Source: Streptomyces sclerotialus
Lineage (GTDB): Bacteria; Actinomycetota; Actinomycetes; Streptomycetales; Streptomycetaceae
Assembly (NCBI GenBank): GCA_000719105.1
Contig: JODX01000007.1
Coordinates: 124,001-188,000 of the forward strand
Reading direction: 5' to 3'
Length of the DNA: 64,000 nt
Both the position numbers and the translations under genes were made by a program. The number at the start of each line of letters is the position of its first letter. Position 1 is the first letter of the stretch. This document shows positions 20,401-28,117 of this stretch, one piece after another. The notes under the pieces are model-generated. The model ran no database searches, was not told the DNA's origin, and worked only from the letters and a program-made list of their open reading frames with translations.

Positions 20401-23400
20401 GGCTCGCCCACGCGCTGCTGCGGCGCGGGGTACGGCCGCAGGACCCCGTCGCGGTCTTCCTCGGCCGTGACGTGGAGATGACCGTGGCGCTCTTCGGCGT
20501 CGCCAAGGCGGGCGCGGTGTACGTGCCGATGGACGCGAGCTATCCCTCGGACCGGCTGGCGTACATGCTGGACGACCTCGCCCCGGCCGCCGCCGTCACC
20601 ACCGGCGCCCCACTGCCCACCGAACGCGAGATACCCGTACTCCGGCTCGACGATCCGGCCACCCTCGAAGGGATGCCGGACACCGACCCGGCGGAGGCAC
20701 GCGCCGGGCTGACCGAGGACGCCCTGGCGTACGTCATCTACACCTCCGGAACCACCGGGCGCCCCAAGGGCGTCGGGGTGACCCACCGCGGGGTGCCCGA
20801 CCTGGTCGCCCTCCAGGAGGAGGTCGTCGGCGTCACCGAGCACGACCGCTACCTGCACTTCGCCTCGACCGGCTTCGACGTGGCGTTCTGGCAGACCATG
20901 GTCCCGCTGCTCTCCGGCGGCACCTCGGTGATCGCGCCCGAGGAGGTGCGCGTACCGGGCGACGAACTCCTCGACTACATCGTCGAGCACCGGGTGACCG
21001 GCGTAAACCTGCTGCCGTCCTTCCTGGCGGCCATGCCCGACGACCGCACCGTGGACCCGGACGTCCTCTTCGTCGTCGGCGCCGAACGGCTCGACCCCGC
21101 ACTCGCCCGCCGCTGGGGCAAGGGGCGGCGGGCACTCTTCAACGCCTACGGCCCCACCGAGGTCACCATCAACTCCGTGACCTGGCACTACGACCCGGAC
21201 GACGCCGGACCGCTGCCGATCGGCCGGCCCGACCCCCACGTCCGCGCCTACGTGCTCGACCGGGGACTCCAGCCCGTCGGCACCGGCGTGACGGGCGAGC
21301 TCTACCTCGCCGGTCCCAGCCTGGCCCGGGGCTACCTCGGCCGGCCCGCACTCACCGCTGCCGCCTTCGTCGCCGACCCCTTCGGCCCGCCCGGGACACG
21401 GATGTACCGCACCGGCGACCTGGTCCAGTGGCGCCCGGACGGGCAGATCGTCTTCCTCGGCCGGGTGGACCACCAGGTGAAGATCCGCGGGTTCCGCGTC
21501 GAACTCGGCGAGATCGAGTCCGCCCTGACCCGGCACCCGGAGGTCCGCGCCGGCGCCGTGCTCCTGCGCGAGGGCCGCCTCGTCGGCTACCTGATCCCCG
21601 CCGACGGCACCACCCCCGACGTCACCGAGGTCCGCGCCCACCTCGCGGCGCAGCTGCCGGACCACATGGTCCCCACCGCCCTGGTGGTGATCGACCGGCT
21701 GCCGCTGAGCCCCAGCGGCAAGCTCGACGCCTCCGCCCTGCCCGCCCCGGAGACCGCCGCGACCCGGCGCCGGGAGGCCGCCAACCCGGCCGAGGCCGTC
21801 CTGCTGGCCGTCCTCAAGGACATCCTCGGCACCGAGGAGATCGGCCCGGACGACGACTTCTTCGCCATCGGCGGCGACAGCATCGTCTCCCTCCAGGTGG
21901 TCTCCCGGGCCCGCCGCCAGGGACTCGGCCTGCGCGCCCGCGACGTCTTCGAGGGAGCGACGATCGCCGGGATCGCCGCCCGCGCCCGCATCCTCGAGGA
22001 GACGGAGGCCCCCGCGGTGGGCGACGCCCCCCTCACCCCCGTGATGCGGGACGTGCTGCGCCGCGCGGGCGCGGCGGCCGACGGCTACTGCCAGTGGGTG
22101 GAGGTCGGTGTCCCGGCCGGCGGGGACGAGGAGCGCTGGCTGCGCACCCTCGACGCCGTGCTGGAGCGGCACGACGTGCTCCGCGCCCACCTGGCCGGCG
22201 ACATGCTGCGCATCCCGGCGGCCGGCACCGTCACCGCGGCCCAGGTGCTCCGCCGGACACCCGTGCCCGGGGACCTGCCCGCCGGGGAGCTGCGCGCACT
22301 GATCGAGGCGTGGACCGCCGGGGCCCGCGCGGAGCTGGCGCCCGCCACCGGTCCGCTGCTGCGCGCACTCTGGGTGGACGCGGGACCCTCCACGCCGGGC
22401 AGGCTCGTCCTGCTCGCCCATCACCTCCTGGTGGACGGCGTCTCCTGGCGGATCCTCCTCGACGACCTCCGGCACGCCTACGAGGGAGCCTCACCGGCCC
22501 GGCACGGGCTGTCGTTCCTGGCCTGGGCGCGCTCCCTGCGCGAGGCCGACCGGAGGTCCGAACTCCCGCACTGGCGGCGGATCACGCCCACCCCGGCACT
22601 GGCGGCCCGGCCGCTGGACCCGGCCCGGGACACCGTGGCCACCGCCGTCCACCACGAGATCCGCCTGGACACCGAGACCACCCGCGCGCTCGTCACCACC
22701 CTGCCCGGCGCCCTGCGCGCCACCCCCGACGCGGGCCTGCTCACGGCCCTCGCCCGGGCGGTACGGGCCTGGCGCGGCCACCCGCGGCTGCTGGTCGCCC
22801 TGGAGAGCCACGGCCGGCCCAGCCACGTGGACCTCTCCCAGACCGTGGGCTGGTTCACCGCCGTCCATCCCGTACTGCTCGACGCCGAGGAGGAGCCGGC
22901 GGCGGTGGCGGAGCGGCTGCGTGCCCAGGGCGACGGACTCGGCCACGGCATCCTCACCACGGCCGGACTGCTGGACCCGGTCGAGCCGGAGATCGCCTGG
23001 AACTACCTCGGCCGCTACGCCGGCGCCCCCGCGCAGGAGACCCCCTGGCAGTCCCCGCCGGACGCCGACCCGCTCGGCTCCGGCGGTACGGACGAACTCC
23101 CGCTCCCGCACGCGCTGATGGTCAACGCCCTGGTACGCGACGACCGCCTCGGCGTCCGCCTGACCTGGCCGGGTGAGCTGTTCACGGCGGACGAGATCGA
23201 GGAACTGGCCGGGCACCTGCACACCGCGCTGAGCGAGACGGCGGCCGCGGCCGAGAAGCTCGTCGTCCTCGGCGACGGACGCCCGGTCGCCGAGGTGCAG
23301 TCGCTCTCCCCGCTGCAGTCGGTCATGCTGCGGCACTCCCGTACCGAACGCCCCGACCCGTACACCGTCCAGTCCTGCTTCTCCCTCAGCGGAGCGCTCG

Positions 23401-24512
23401 AGGTGGACGCCCTGCGGGAGGCCGGAGCCGACCTGCTGGCCCGGCACCCGAACCTGGGGGCGGTGTTCCCGGGCGACCTCGGGCTCCTCCCGCCGTCGGC
23501 GCGGCCGGACTTCCGGGTCCTGGACGGACCGGCCGAGGAGATCCTCGCGGCCGATCTGGCCGAGGCCTTCGACCTCGGCACCGGGCCGCTCGTCCGGCTG
23601 ACCGTGATCCGGCACGACGCGGTCCGCTTCGACCTGGTCCTGACCACCCATCACGTCCTCTCCGACGGCTGGTCGGCACCACGCATCCTCACCGAGCTCT
23701 TCGCCCTCTACACCGCCCGCGTGACGGGGGAGAAGGCACAGCTGCCGGAGCCCGTGCCGTTCTCCCGGTACCTGGACTGGCGGGCCGCGCACCGGCCCGA
23801 TCCGACCGCCTGGGCCGAGGAGCTGGCGGACCTGCCCGAGGGCGACCACTTCGGTACGGGCGAGCCGGGCCCCGCCTGGCAGGAGCCCGCGGTGGTCACC
23901 GTCGACGCCGGGCTGGCCGGCGAGCTGAGCGCGCTGGCCGCCGCGCGCGGGTGGACGCGCAACACCCTGGTGCAGGGCGCCTGGTCGGTCCTGCTCGCCC
24001 GCCACGCGGGCCGGACGGACGTCTGCTTCGGCGCCATGGTCGCCTGCCGTCCCCCGGAGCTGGAGGGCGTCGAGGAGATCATCGGCCTGCTGGCCAACAC
24101 CGTCCCGGTACGGGCGAAGCTCACCGGCACCCTCGCCGAGGCGCTCACCGCCCTCCAGGACAGCCAGCGGACGCTGCTGGAGCACCAGCACGTCGCCCTG
24201 TCCGAGCTGGAGCGGCTGACCGGCAGGCAGCGGCTCTTCGACAGCATGGTCGTCTTCGAGAACTATCCCGTGGACCGGGAGAAGCTGCGCCACCCCGCCC
24301 CCGGCCTGACCCTTGTCGGCACCCGCTTCCGCGAGGCCACCCACCACCCGGTCACTCTCACCGTGATGCCCGAGGGCGAGGGCTGGACCTGCGTACTCGG
24401 CCACCGGGGCCAGGTGGACGCGCAGGCGCTCGCCGAAGAGTTCCTCGCCACGCTGCGCTCCCTCGGCGACCACCTCGACGGCGACGTCCGCACCCTGCTG
24501 GAGCGACGATGA
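14475..24512 (+). CDS. Siderophore NRPS, C-A-T-E-C-A-T-E-C
   Basis: 3345 residues, two epimerising modules plus an extra terminal condensation domain. Approximate layout: C1 10-440 (H148-H149...D153), A1 455-945, T1 (Ser991), E1 1040-1475 (H1163), C2 1480-1915 (H1625), A2 1935-2420, T2 (Ser2469), E2 2515-2925 (H2649), C3 2935-3335 (H3059). All five HHxxxDG motifs are intact. There is no thioesterase or reductase. I infer that C1 joins DHB from the free carrier to residue 1, C2 adds residue 2, both are epimerised to D, and C3 releases the chain onto a soluble amine such as hydroxyornithine. My reading of the A1 pocket is D-S-D-D-L-L-M-V-D-K, rich in acidic residues, suggesting a basic amino acid such as arginine. 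A2 reads D-V-W-N-F-V-A-I-N-K, tentatively formyl-hydroxyornithine from context. TTG start, set by AAGGAG seven bases upstream. Confidence 0.95.
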   Translation: MTTPHVSADRLLALTGAQLGIWNAQRLEPDSPYYLVGDVIEISGREPVDAGAVARAVRATTQEAESLRLRVHDTPDGPRQSVSEEPVELPRVIDLSDREDPAAAAEALVEAERARAAEHCRPMTDRPLYAPVVIRLSECEVWYTQLGHHLVFDGYSGAMMARRTAAHYTALVSGTEVAPSTFGTMEALVAADREYRDSDRADRDRAYWVDRFTPLPELGETAAPAAPSGRSLTARAELGPEEVERLHAFAKEQNVTWGEAMIACYAAFLHRVTGDAEVVFALPLMCRTTAVELRTPSMGVNVLPLRTRVDPGDGLAELTRRIAGILREMRRHQRYRGEDLPRDLAVPGAGALLHGRGINLKAFDLAMDFAGARGVMRNVAGGPPEDMGLSVLPTTGGGLLLGFEVDARGNDRSTVAARLDGLRALLAGLVDGRPVGRISLNPAGAPAEWAPPALPGAHLSVPEALEAVAAADPGRTALVCGEDRWTAGELADRVHRLARALRARGIGAEDVVALALPRSADTVTALLAVLDAGAAFLPLDAAYPAERLRTLVDDVRPALVVTSGETGGIAGTDWKTLLEEAEGLPGTPLAPAELSAPRHPEQLAYVIHTSGSSGRPKGVLGRSGGLAALLHHQRSTVVAEAERSAGRPLRVAHTYSFAFDSAFDHLVWLLCGHELHVYDAETVRDADLLLAAYARDGIDVVDTTPSMAVPLIDGGLLDLRPTLLVLGGEATPAALWQRITAAGIDARNMYGPTEATVDSTTAVLSGTEPTIGHPLAGTRVHVLDHALQPVPPGATGELYLAGPHLARGYLGMPATSAERFVADPYGPPGSRMYRTGDLVRWVPGRGLDYLGRADGQVKVRGHRVEIGEVESALAALPGVTAAGADVRASRLVGYVVPAAGPGTVTPDGVRAALSERLPEHLVPAAVVVLDALPLTPNGKLDRAALPNPVAAGGGREARTEKERVLCRVLAEVFETERVGVDDDFFSLGGDSITAITVSSRLRAAGLALRPRDLLARRTFAALAATATEATSVGEPADEPTGPVTAPPIVRQLLDPHPDVDVVAGYAQWTALRVGELALDDLLTGVRTVLDRHDALRLSAGESGTEVLPRGTVRAQVTEVHGEDAGTVAERLAGELDPRRGDLLRAALIRTGAGRPDEVVLVIHHLAVDGVSWRILVPDLEAACTGGQSEPVGASWRRHAELLAERGRTGACRAELGHWQSVLDSSTRLGTRTLDPARDTVATAHRTVTHATPEVTEALLTTLPAAYRAGVDEVLLAALVLALRETLRGTGIRDDRSGSADTVTVTMEGHGREDLDLSRTVGWFTSEYPVRVPAAGGPADVLRAAKEAKRRTPGNGLGYGILRHLDPEGAPLAAVPAPDVLLNYLGRFTAPSGDGWRLPEQEAFSVVEPDAKSLEQVLALNCFVHEDGEPRLAVEWTAAGHVLGTADLARLQQAWDRALAALAEHARHATGGLTPSDLPLVRLDQDTISALESRGRLADVWPATPLQVGLSFHTLVRDEDDTDVYVVQAVTTLEGALDPARMAEAARELLRRHPSLRIHLASSGEGDEVVQVVPAEVALDWRQDDDFETAVREELARPFDPTTPPLIRFLLSRTGPDTHKLVITNHHALLDGWSMPLVGRALLGLYAELGGGPAVPPAADLTAYHRWLAARDRGASQEAWRQALDGVDGATRLAPATAGATVERPARISVDLGTEFSERLRAFAREQGVTLTTVLQTAWGLLLGRLTGRTDVVFGGPVSGRPAEVEGVESMIGQLGTTIPVRVRHHQDQSARDLLAEVHAESVRLAEHHYLGLPEIQRLAGAGELFDTMLVMENFPLSSRKRTPFAPGLDLAAVDITDATHYPLTVIVLPDEAITLGLGYQPSAFPESRVRDIGRWLHHLLREIVRDPRRPALALPVLDPEERQRMLRTGTETVPAREYGPWLDIFASWVRRKPTAEALVCRDRSLTYEELDRRANRLAHALLRRGVRPQDPVAVFLGRDVEMTVALFGVAKAGAVYVPMDASYPSDRLAYMLDDLAPAAAVTTGAPLPTEREIPVLRLDDPATLEGMPDTDPAEARAGLTEDALAYVIYTSGTTGRPKGVGVTHRGVPDLVALQEEVVGVTEHDRYLHFASTGFDVAFWQTMVPLLSGGTSVIAPEEVRVPGDELLDYIVEHRVTGVNLLPSFLAAMPDDRTVDPDVLFVVGAERLDPALARRWGKGRRALFNAYGPTEVTINSVTWHYDPDDAGPLPIGRPDPHVRAYVLDRGLQPVGTGVTGELYLAGPSLARGYLGRPALTAAAFVADPFGPPGTRMYRTGDLVQWRPDGQIVFLGRVDHQVKIRGFRVELGEIESALTRHPEVRAGAVLLREGRLVGYLIPADGTTPDVTEVRAHLAAQLPDHMVPTALVVIDRLPLSPSGKLDASALPAPETAATRRREAANPAEAVLLAVLKDILGTEEIGPDDDFFAIGGDSIVSLQVVSRARRQGLGLRARDVFEGATIAGIAARARILEETEAPAVGDAPLTPVMRDVLRRAGAAADGYCQWVEVGVPAGGDEERWLRTLDAVLERHDVLRAHLAGDMLRIPAAGTVTAAQVLRRTPVPGDLPAGELRALIEAWTAGARAELAPATGPLLRALWVDAGPSTPGRLVLLAHHLLVDGVSWRILLDDLRHAYEGASPARHGLSFLAWARSLREADRRSELPHWRRITPTPALAARPLDPARDTVATAVHHEIRLDTETTRALVTTLPGALRATPDAGLLTALARAVRAWRGHPRLLVALESHGRPSHVDLSQTVGWFTAVHPVLLDAEEEPAAVAERLRAQGDGLGHGILTTAGLLDPVEPEIAWNYLGRYAGAPAQETPWQSPPDADPLGSGGTDELPLPHALMVNALVRDDRLGVRLTWPGELFTADEIEELAGHLHTALSETAAAAEKLVVLGDGRPVAEVQSLSPLQSVMLRHSRTERPDPYTVQSCFSLSGALEVDALREAGADLLARHPNLGAVFPGDLGLLPPSARPDFRVLDGPAEEILAADLAEAFDLGTGPLVRLTVIRHDAVRFDLVLTTHHVLSDGWSAPRILTELFALYTARVTGEKAQLPEPVPFSRYLDWRAAHRPDPTAWAEELADLPEGDHFGTGEPGPAWQEPAVVTVDAGLAGELSALAAARGWTRNTLVQGAWSVLLARHAGRTDVCFGAMVACRPPELEGVEEIIGLLANTVPVRAKLTGTLAEALTALQDSQRTLLEHQHVALSELERLTGRQRLFDSMVVFENYPVDREKLRHPAPGLTLVGTRFREATHHPVTLTVMPEGEGWTCVLGHRGQVDAQALAEEFLATLRSLGDHLDGDVRTLLERR

Positions 24513-25921
24513 GCACACCGTCCGCGCCGGCCGAGGCCCCGCCCGCGAAGCTTGACAAGGGCCTCCTGGGCATCGCCTTCATCCTGGTGCTCGGCACCTT
24601 CATGGCCACCCTGGACGCCACCATCGTCAACGTCGGCATCGACACCCTGACCGAGGAGTTCGACGCCACCGTCGGGGACATCCAGTGGGTCGGCACCGCC
24701 TACCTGCTGGCCGTGGTCACCGCGGTGCCGGCCTCCGGCTGGCTCGCCGACCGCTTCGGCGGCCGGCGGGTCTGGCTGGCCGCCGTCGCCCTGTTCCTGG
24801 CCGGTTCGGCCCTGTGCGCCCTGTCCTGGTCGACGACCAGCCTGATCGTCTTCCGTGTGGTCCAGGGACTCGGCGGCGGACTGCTGCCGGCGACCGGGCA
24901 GGCACTGCTCGCCCGTATCGCCGGCCCCTCCCGCATCGGGAAGGTGATCAGCGTCGTGGCCGTGGTGCCGCTGCTCTCCCCGGTGCTCGGCCCGGTGGCG
25001 GGCGGCGCGCTGCTCGCGGTGGCGTCCTGGGAGTGGCTGTTCCTGGTCAACCTGCCGATCGGCGCGGTCGCGATGGTGCTCGCCCGGCGGTACGTCCCCG
25101 TCGTGGCGCCCGCGGCCAAGGGCGTGCCCTTCGACGTACGGGGGGCGCTGCTGCTCTCCCCGGGCCTCGCGGCCCTCGTCTACGGGCTGACCGAGGTCTC
25201 CGAGGGCCGCCGGCTCCCGGCCGTCCTCGGCATCTGCGCGGGAGTGCTGATGCTGGTCGCCTTCGTGGTGCACGGTCTGCGGACCCGCGGCACCCCGCTG
25301 ATCGACCCGCGGCTTTTCGCGCGTCCGCCGTTCGGCCCGGCCGCGCTCGCCCTGCTCGTCCTCGGCGCCTCGGTGTTCGGTACGGCCTTCCTGCTGCCGC
25401 TCTACCTGCAGTCCGGCGAGGGACTGTCGGCCTGGCAGGCCGGGCTGATGCTGGCGCCCCAGGGCGTGGGCGCGGCGGCCGGCTCGGTGCTGGTCAACCG
25501 GACCGTCGGCGCGGTGTCCCCCCGGGCCCTCGTCGTCACCGGGGTGGGCCTGGTCCTCGCCGGGACCGTCCCGTTCACCCAGCTCGCCCACGGACTGCCG
25601 GACGCCGCGGTGATCGCCTCCCTCGCGGTGCGCGGTTTCGGGATGGCCATGATCAGCGCCCCGCTGATGAACATCGTCTACAGCCGGATGGAGTCCGCGC
25701 ACCTCGCCCGGGCCTCCGGCGCCCTCAACCTGCTGAACACCGTCGGCGGTTCCCTCGGCACCGCCGCCCTCGCCGTGGTGCTGCAGAGCCGGCTGGAGGA
25801 CCGGCACCAGGACGTCGCCGCGGCGTTCTCCGACACCTTCTGGTGGGTGGTCGGTCTCGGACTGCTCGCCGCGGCCGGGACCACCCGGCTGCCCAGGACC
25901 CCCGCCGTCAGGAGTGCGTGA
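24509..25921 (+). CDS. MFS exporter (DHA2/EmrB family), probable siderophore export
   Basis: 470 residues, about 14 membrane segments. It has the DHA2 signature LDATIVNVGIDTL in helix 1, motif A-like GWLADRFGGRRVWLAA, and motif C GPVAGGALL. Drug:H+ antiporters of this type commonly export the product of the cluster they lie in, so siderophore secretion is the likely role. The ATG at 24509 overlaps the NRPS stop (ATGA), and its own stop overlaps the next start (TGATG). Confidence 0.9.
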   Translation: MSTPSAPAEAPPAKLDKGLLGIAFILVLGTFMATLDATIVNVGIDTLTEEFDATVGDIQWVGTAYLLAVVTAVPASGWLADRFGGRRVWLAAVALFLAGSALCALSWSTTSLIVFRVVQGLGGGLLPATGQALLARIAGPSRIGKVISVVAVVPLLSPVLGPVAGGALLAVASWEWLFLVNLPIGAVAMVLARRYVPVVAPAAKGVPFDVRGALLLSPGLAALVYGLTEVSEGRRLPAVLGICAGVLMLVAFVVHGLRTRGTPLIDPRLFARPPFGPAALALLVLGASVFGTAFLLPLYLQSGEGLSAWQAGLMLAPQGVGAAAGSVLVNRTVGAVSPRALVVTGVGLVLAGTVPFTQLAHGLPDAAVIASLAVRGFGMAMISAPLMNIVYSRMESAHLARASGALNLLNTVGGSLGTAALAVVLQSRLEDRHQDVAAAFSDTFWWVVGLGLLAAAGTTRLPRTPAVRSA

Positions 25922-26985
25922 TGCTGCTGCCCGCCCCGGCCGAACTCCACACGGCCGTACCCCTCCCCCCGGCGACGGCCGAGGCCGTCGCCGCGCACCG
26001 GGACGCCGTCACCGCGGTCCTCGGCCACCGGGACCCCCGGCTGCTCGTGGTCGTCGGCCCCTGCTCCGTCCACGACACGGAAGCCGCCCTGGAGTACGCG
26101 GACCTGCTCGCCGGCGCCGCACGCCGTCTCGCCGACGACCTCGTCCTCGTCCTCCGCACCTACCTGGAGAAGCCGCGTACCGGGCTGGGCTGGAAGGGCC
26201 TGCTCGACTCGCCGGCCCTCGAGGGGAAGAGCGACCTCGCCGCCGGACTGCGGACCGGCCGCGCCTTCCTCGTCGAGGCCGCGGGCCGGGGAGTGCCCCT
26301 CGCGTACGAGTTCGTCGACCCGATCCTCGCCCCGTACGTGGCGGACACCGTCTCCTGGGCCGCCATCGGTGCCCGTACCGTCGCCAGCCAGCCGCACCGG
26401 CACCTGGCCTCCTGGCTGCCCATGCCGGTCGGGATGAAGAACTGTGTCTCCGGTGACCTCGCCCCCGCGGTGGCCGCCGCCCAGGTCGCCGCACATCCCC
26501 ACGCTCTGCCGATGCTCTCCCCCGAGGGGCGGCTCGTCCTCACCGAGACCGTCGGCAACCCCCACCCGCACCTCGTGCTCAGAGGCGGAACCACCCCCAA
26601 CCACGGCGCGGACCACGTGGCGAGGGGAGCCGACCTGCTCGCGGCGTCCGGCCTGCCGCGGACCGTCGTGGTGGACGCCTCGCACGGGAACAGCGGCAAG
26701 GACCACAACCGCCAGGCGGAGGTGGTCGCCGAACTGGCACGGCGGATCGGCGACGGGGAACCGGCCCTCACCGGCGTGATGATCGAGTCCTACCTCTCCG
26801 ACGGCCGGCAGGAGCTCACGGCGCAGCCGCTCCGCCGCGACGTGAGCGTCACCGACGCCTGCCTGGGCTGGAAACGCACAGAACCCCTGCTCGACGTCCT
26901 GGCCCTGGCCTCCCGGCGCCGCGGCCGGACCATCGCCACCGCGACGGCCGCCACCGCGTCGGCCACCACCGCGACGCCCGTCTGA
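25921..26985 (+). CDS. 3-deoxy-7-phosphoheptulonate (DAHP) synthase, AroF/G/H type
   Basis: 354 residues with the class I DAHP synthase motifs in order: VVGPCSVHD, RTYLEKPRTGLGWKG, GARTVASQ, VGMKNCVSGDL, LRGGTTPNHG and DASHGNSGKDH. It condenses phosphoenolpyruvate with erythrose 4-phosphate to start the shikimate pathway. Streptomyces usually rely on a class II enzyme for primary metabolism, so this copy probably boosts chorismate for DHB only under iron starvation. The last 20 residues are an Ala/Thr-rich tail with no counterpart in the catalytic domain. Confidence 0.93.
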   Translation: MLLPAPAELHTAVPLPPATAEAVAAHRDAVTAVLGHRDPRLLVVVGPCSVHDTEAALEYADLLAGAARRLADDLVLVLRTYLEKPRTGLGWKGLLDSPALEGKSDLAAGLRTGRAFLVEAAGRGVPLAYEFVDPILAPYVADTVSWAAIGARTVASQPHRHLASWLPMPVGMKNCVSGDLAPAVAAAQVAAHPHALPMLSPEGRLVLTETVGNPHPHLVLRGGTTPNHGADHVARGADLLAASGLPRTVVVDASHGNSGKDHNRQAEVVAELARRIGDGEPALTGVMIESYLSDGRQELTAQPLRRDVSVTDACLGWKRTEPLLDVLALASRRRGRTIATATAATASATTATPV

Positions 26986-27067
26986 GGCGACCGCCCGCCC
27001 CGACCCGGCTGCTGCACAGCCTCCCCCGTACCCCCTCCGTACCGCACCACCTCCAAGGAGCAATGTC

Positions 27068-28015
27068 ATGCGCGTCGTCATGTTCGGTTACCAGACCTGG
27101 GGCCACCGCACCCTGCAGGCACTTCTCGACTCCACACACGAAGTGGTGACGGTGGTGACCCACCCGAAGAGCGAGCACGCCTACGAGAAGATCTGGAGCG
27201 ACTCCGTCGCCGACCTGGCCGCCGAGCACGGCGTCCCGGTGATCATCCGCAACCGGCCGGACGACGAGGAGCTCTTCCAGCTTCTGAAGGAGGCCGACCC
27301 GGACATCATCGTGGCCAACAACTGGCGTACCTGGATCCCGCCGCGCATCTACAACCTGCCCCGTCACGGCACCCTCAACGTCCACGACTCCCTGCTGCCG
27401 AAGTACGCGGGCTTCTCGCCGATCATCTGGGCCCTCATCAACGGCGAGTCCGAGGTCGGGGTCACCGGGCACATGATGGACGAGGAACTCGACGCCGGCG
27501 ACATCGTCCTCCAGCGTTCCGTCCCCGTGGGCCCCGACGACACGGCGACCGACCTCTTCCACAAGACCGTCGACCTCATCGCCCCGGTCACCATCGGCTC
27601 CCTGGACCTGATCGCGTCCGGGCAGACCGAGTTCACCCCGCAGGACAGGTCGCAGGCCACCTTCTTCCACAAGCGGGCCGAGGAGGACATCCGGATCGAC
27701 TGGAACTGGCAGGCCGAGGAACTCCACCGGCTGATCCGGGCACAGTCGGCGCCCTACCCCGCCGCCTTCACCTACCACAAGGGCAGGCGTCTGGAGATCC
27801 TCGCCGCCGTGGTCTCCGAGAACCGCTACGGCGGGACCCCCGGCCGCATCTTCTACCGGGAGGGCGAAGGAGTCGTGATCGTCGCGGGTGCGGACGCCCG
27901 GAGGGGCCGGAACCACGGTCTCGCGATCACGCGGGTACGCACCGAGGACGGCCGGGAACTGCCCGCCACCGAGTACTTCACCAGGATGGGCGGATACCTC
28001 ACCGACCGCCCCTGA
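27068..28015 (+). CDS. N5-hydroxyornithine formyltransferase (Fmt-like)
   Basis: 315 residues of the formyltransferase family. The catalytic Asn/His pair lies in GTLNVHDSLLPKYAGFSP and the Asp in MDEELDAGDIVLQ. A C-terminal subdomain as in methionyl-tRNA formyltransferase begins near DIRIDWNWQAEELHRLIRA. It is closest in character to CchA of the coelichelin pathway. It would transfer a formyl group from 10-formyl-tetrahydrofolate to N5-hydroxyornithine, giving a hydroxamate iron ligand. It pairs with the hydroxylase at 6217. AAGGAG precedes; an out-of-frame ATG five bases upstream is not used. Confidence 0.9.
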   Translation: MRVVMFGYQTWGHRTLQALLDSTHEVVTVVTHPKSEHAYEKIWSDSVADLAAEHGVPVIIRNRPDDEELFQLLKEADPDIIVANNWRTWIPPRIYNLPRHGTLNVHDSLLPKYAGFSPIIWALINGESEVGVTGHMMDEELDAGDIVLQRSVPVGPDDTATDLFHKTVDLIAPVTIGSLDLIASGQTEFTPQDRSQATFFHKRAEEDIRIDWNWQAEELHRLIRAQSAPYPAAFTYHKGRRLEILAAVVSENRYGGTPGRIFYREGEGVVIVAGADARRGRNHGLAITRVRTEDGRELPATEYFTRMGGYLTDRP

Positions 28016-28117
28016 CCACCGCCGGGAATCCGGGCCGGACCGGACCACGGGACCTGGCCCGGGGCACCGCCGCGGCCCGCCCACCCCGCGGGCCGTGGCA
28101 GACCACAGAGAGGCATC

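Noticed and set aside
14412..22475. A 2687-codon open frame on the minus strand across most of the NRPS gene
   Set aside because: It is an antisense shadow caused by very high GC at third positions. Its translation is low-complexity Gly/Arg/Ala/Val-rich with no domain, while the plus strand has perfect NRPS motifs.
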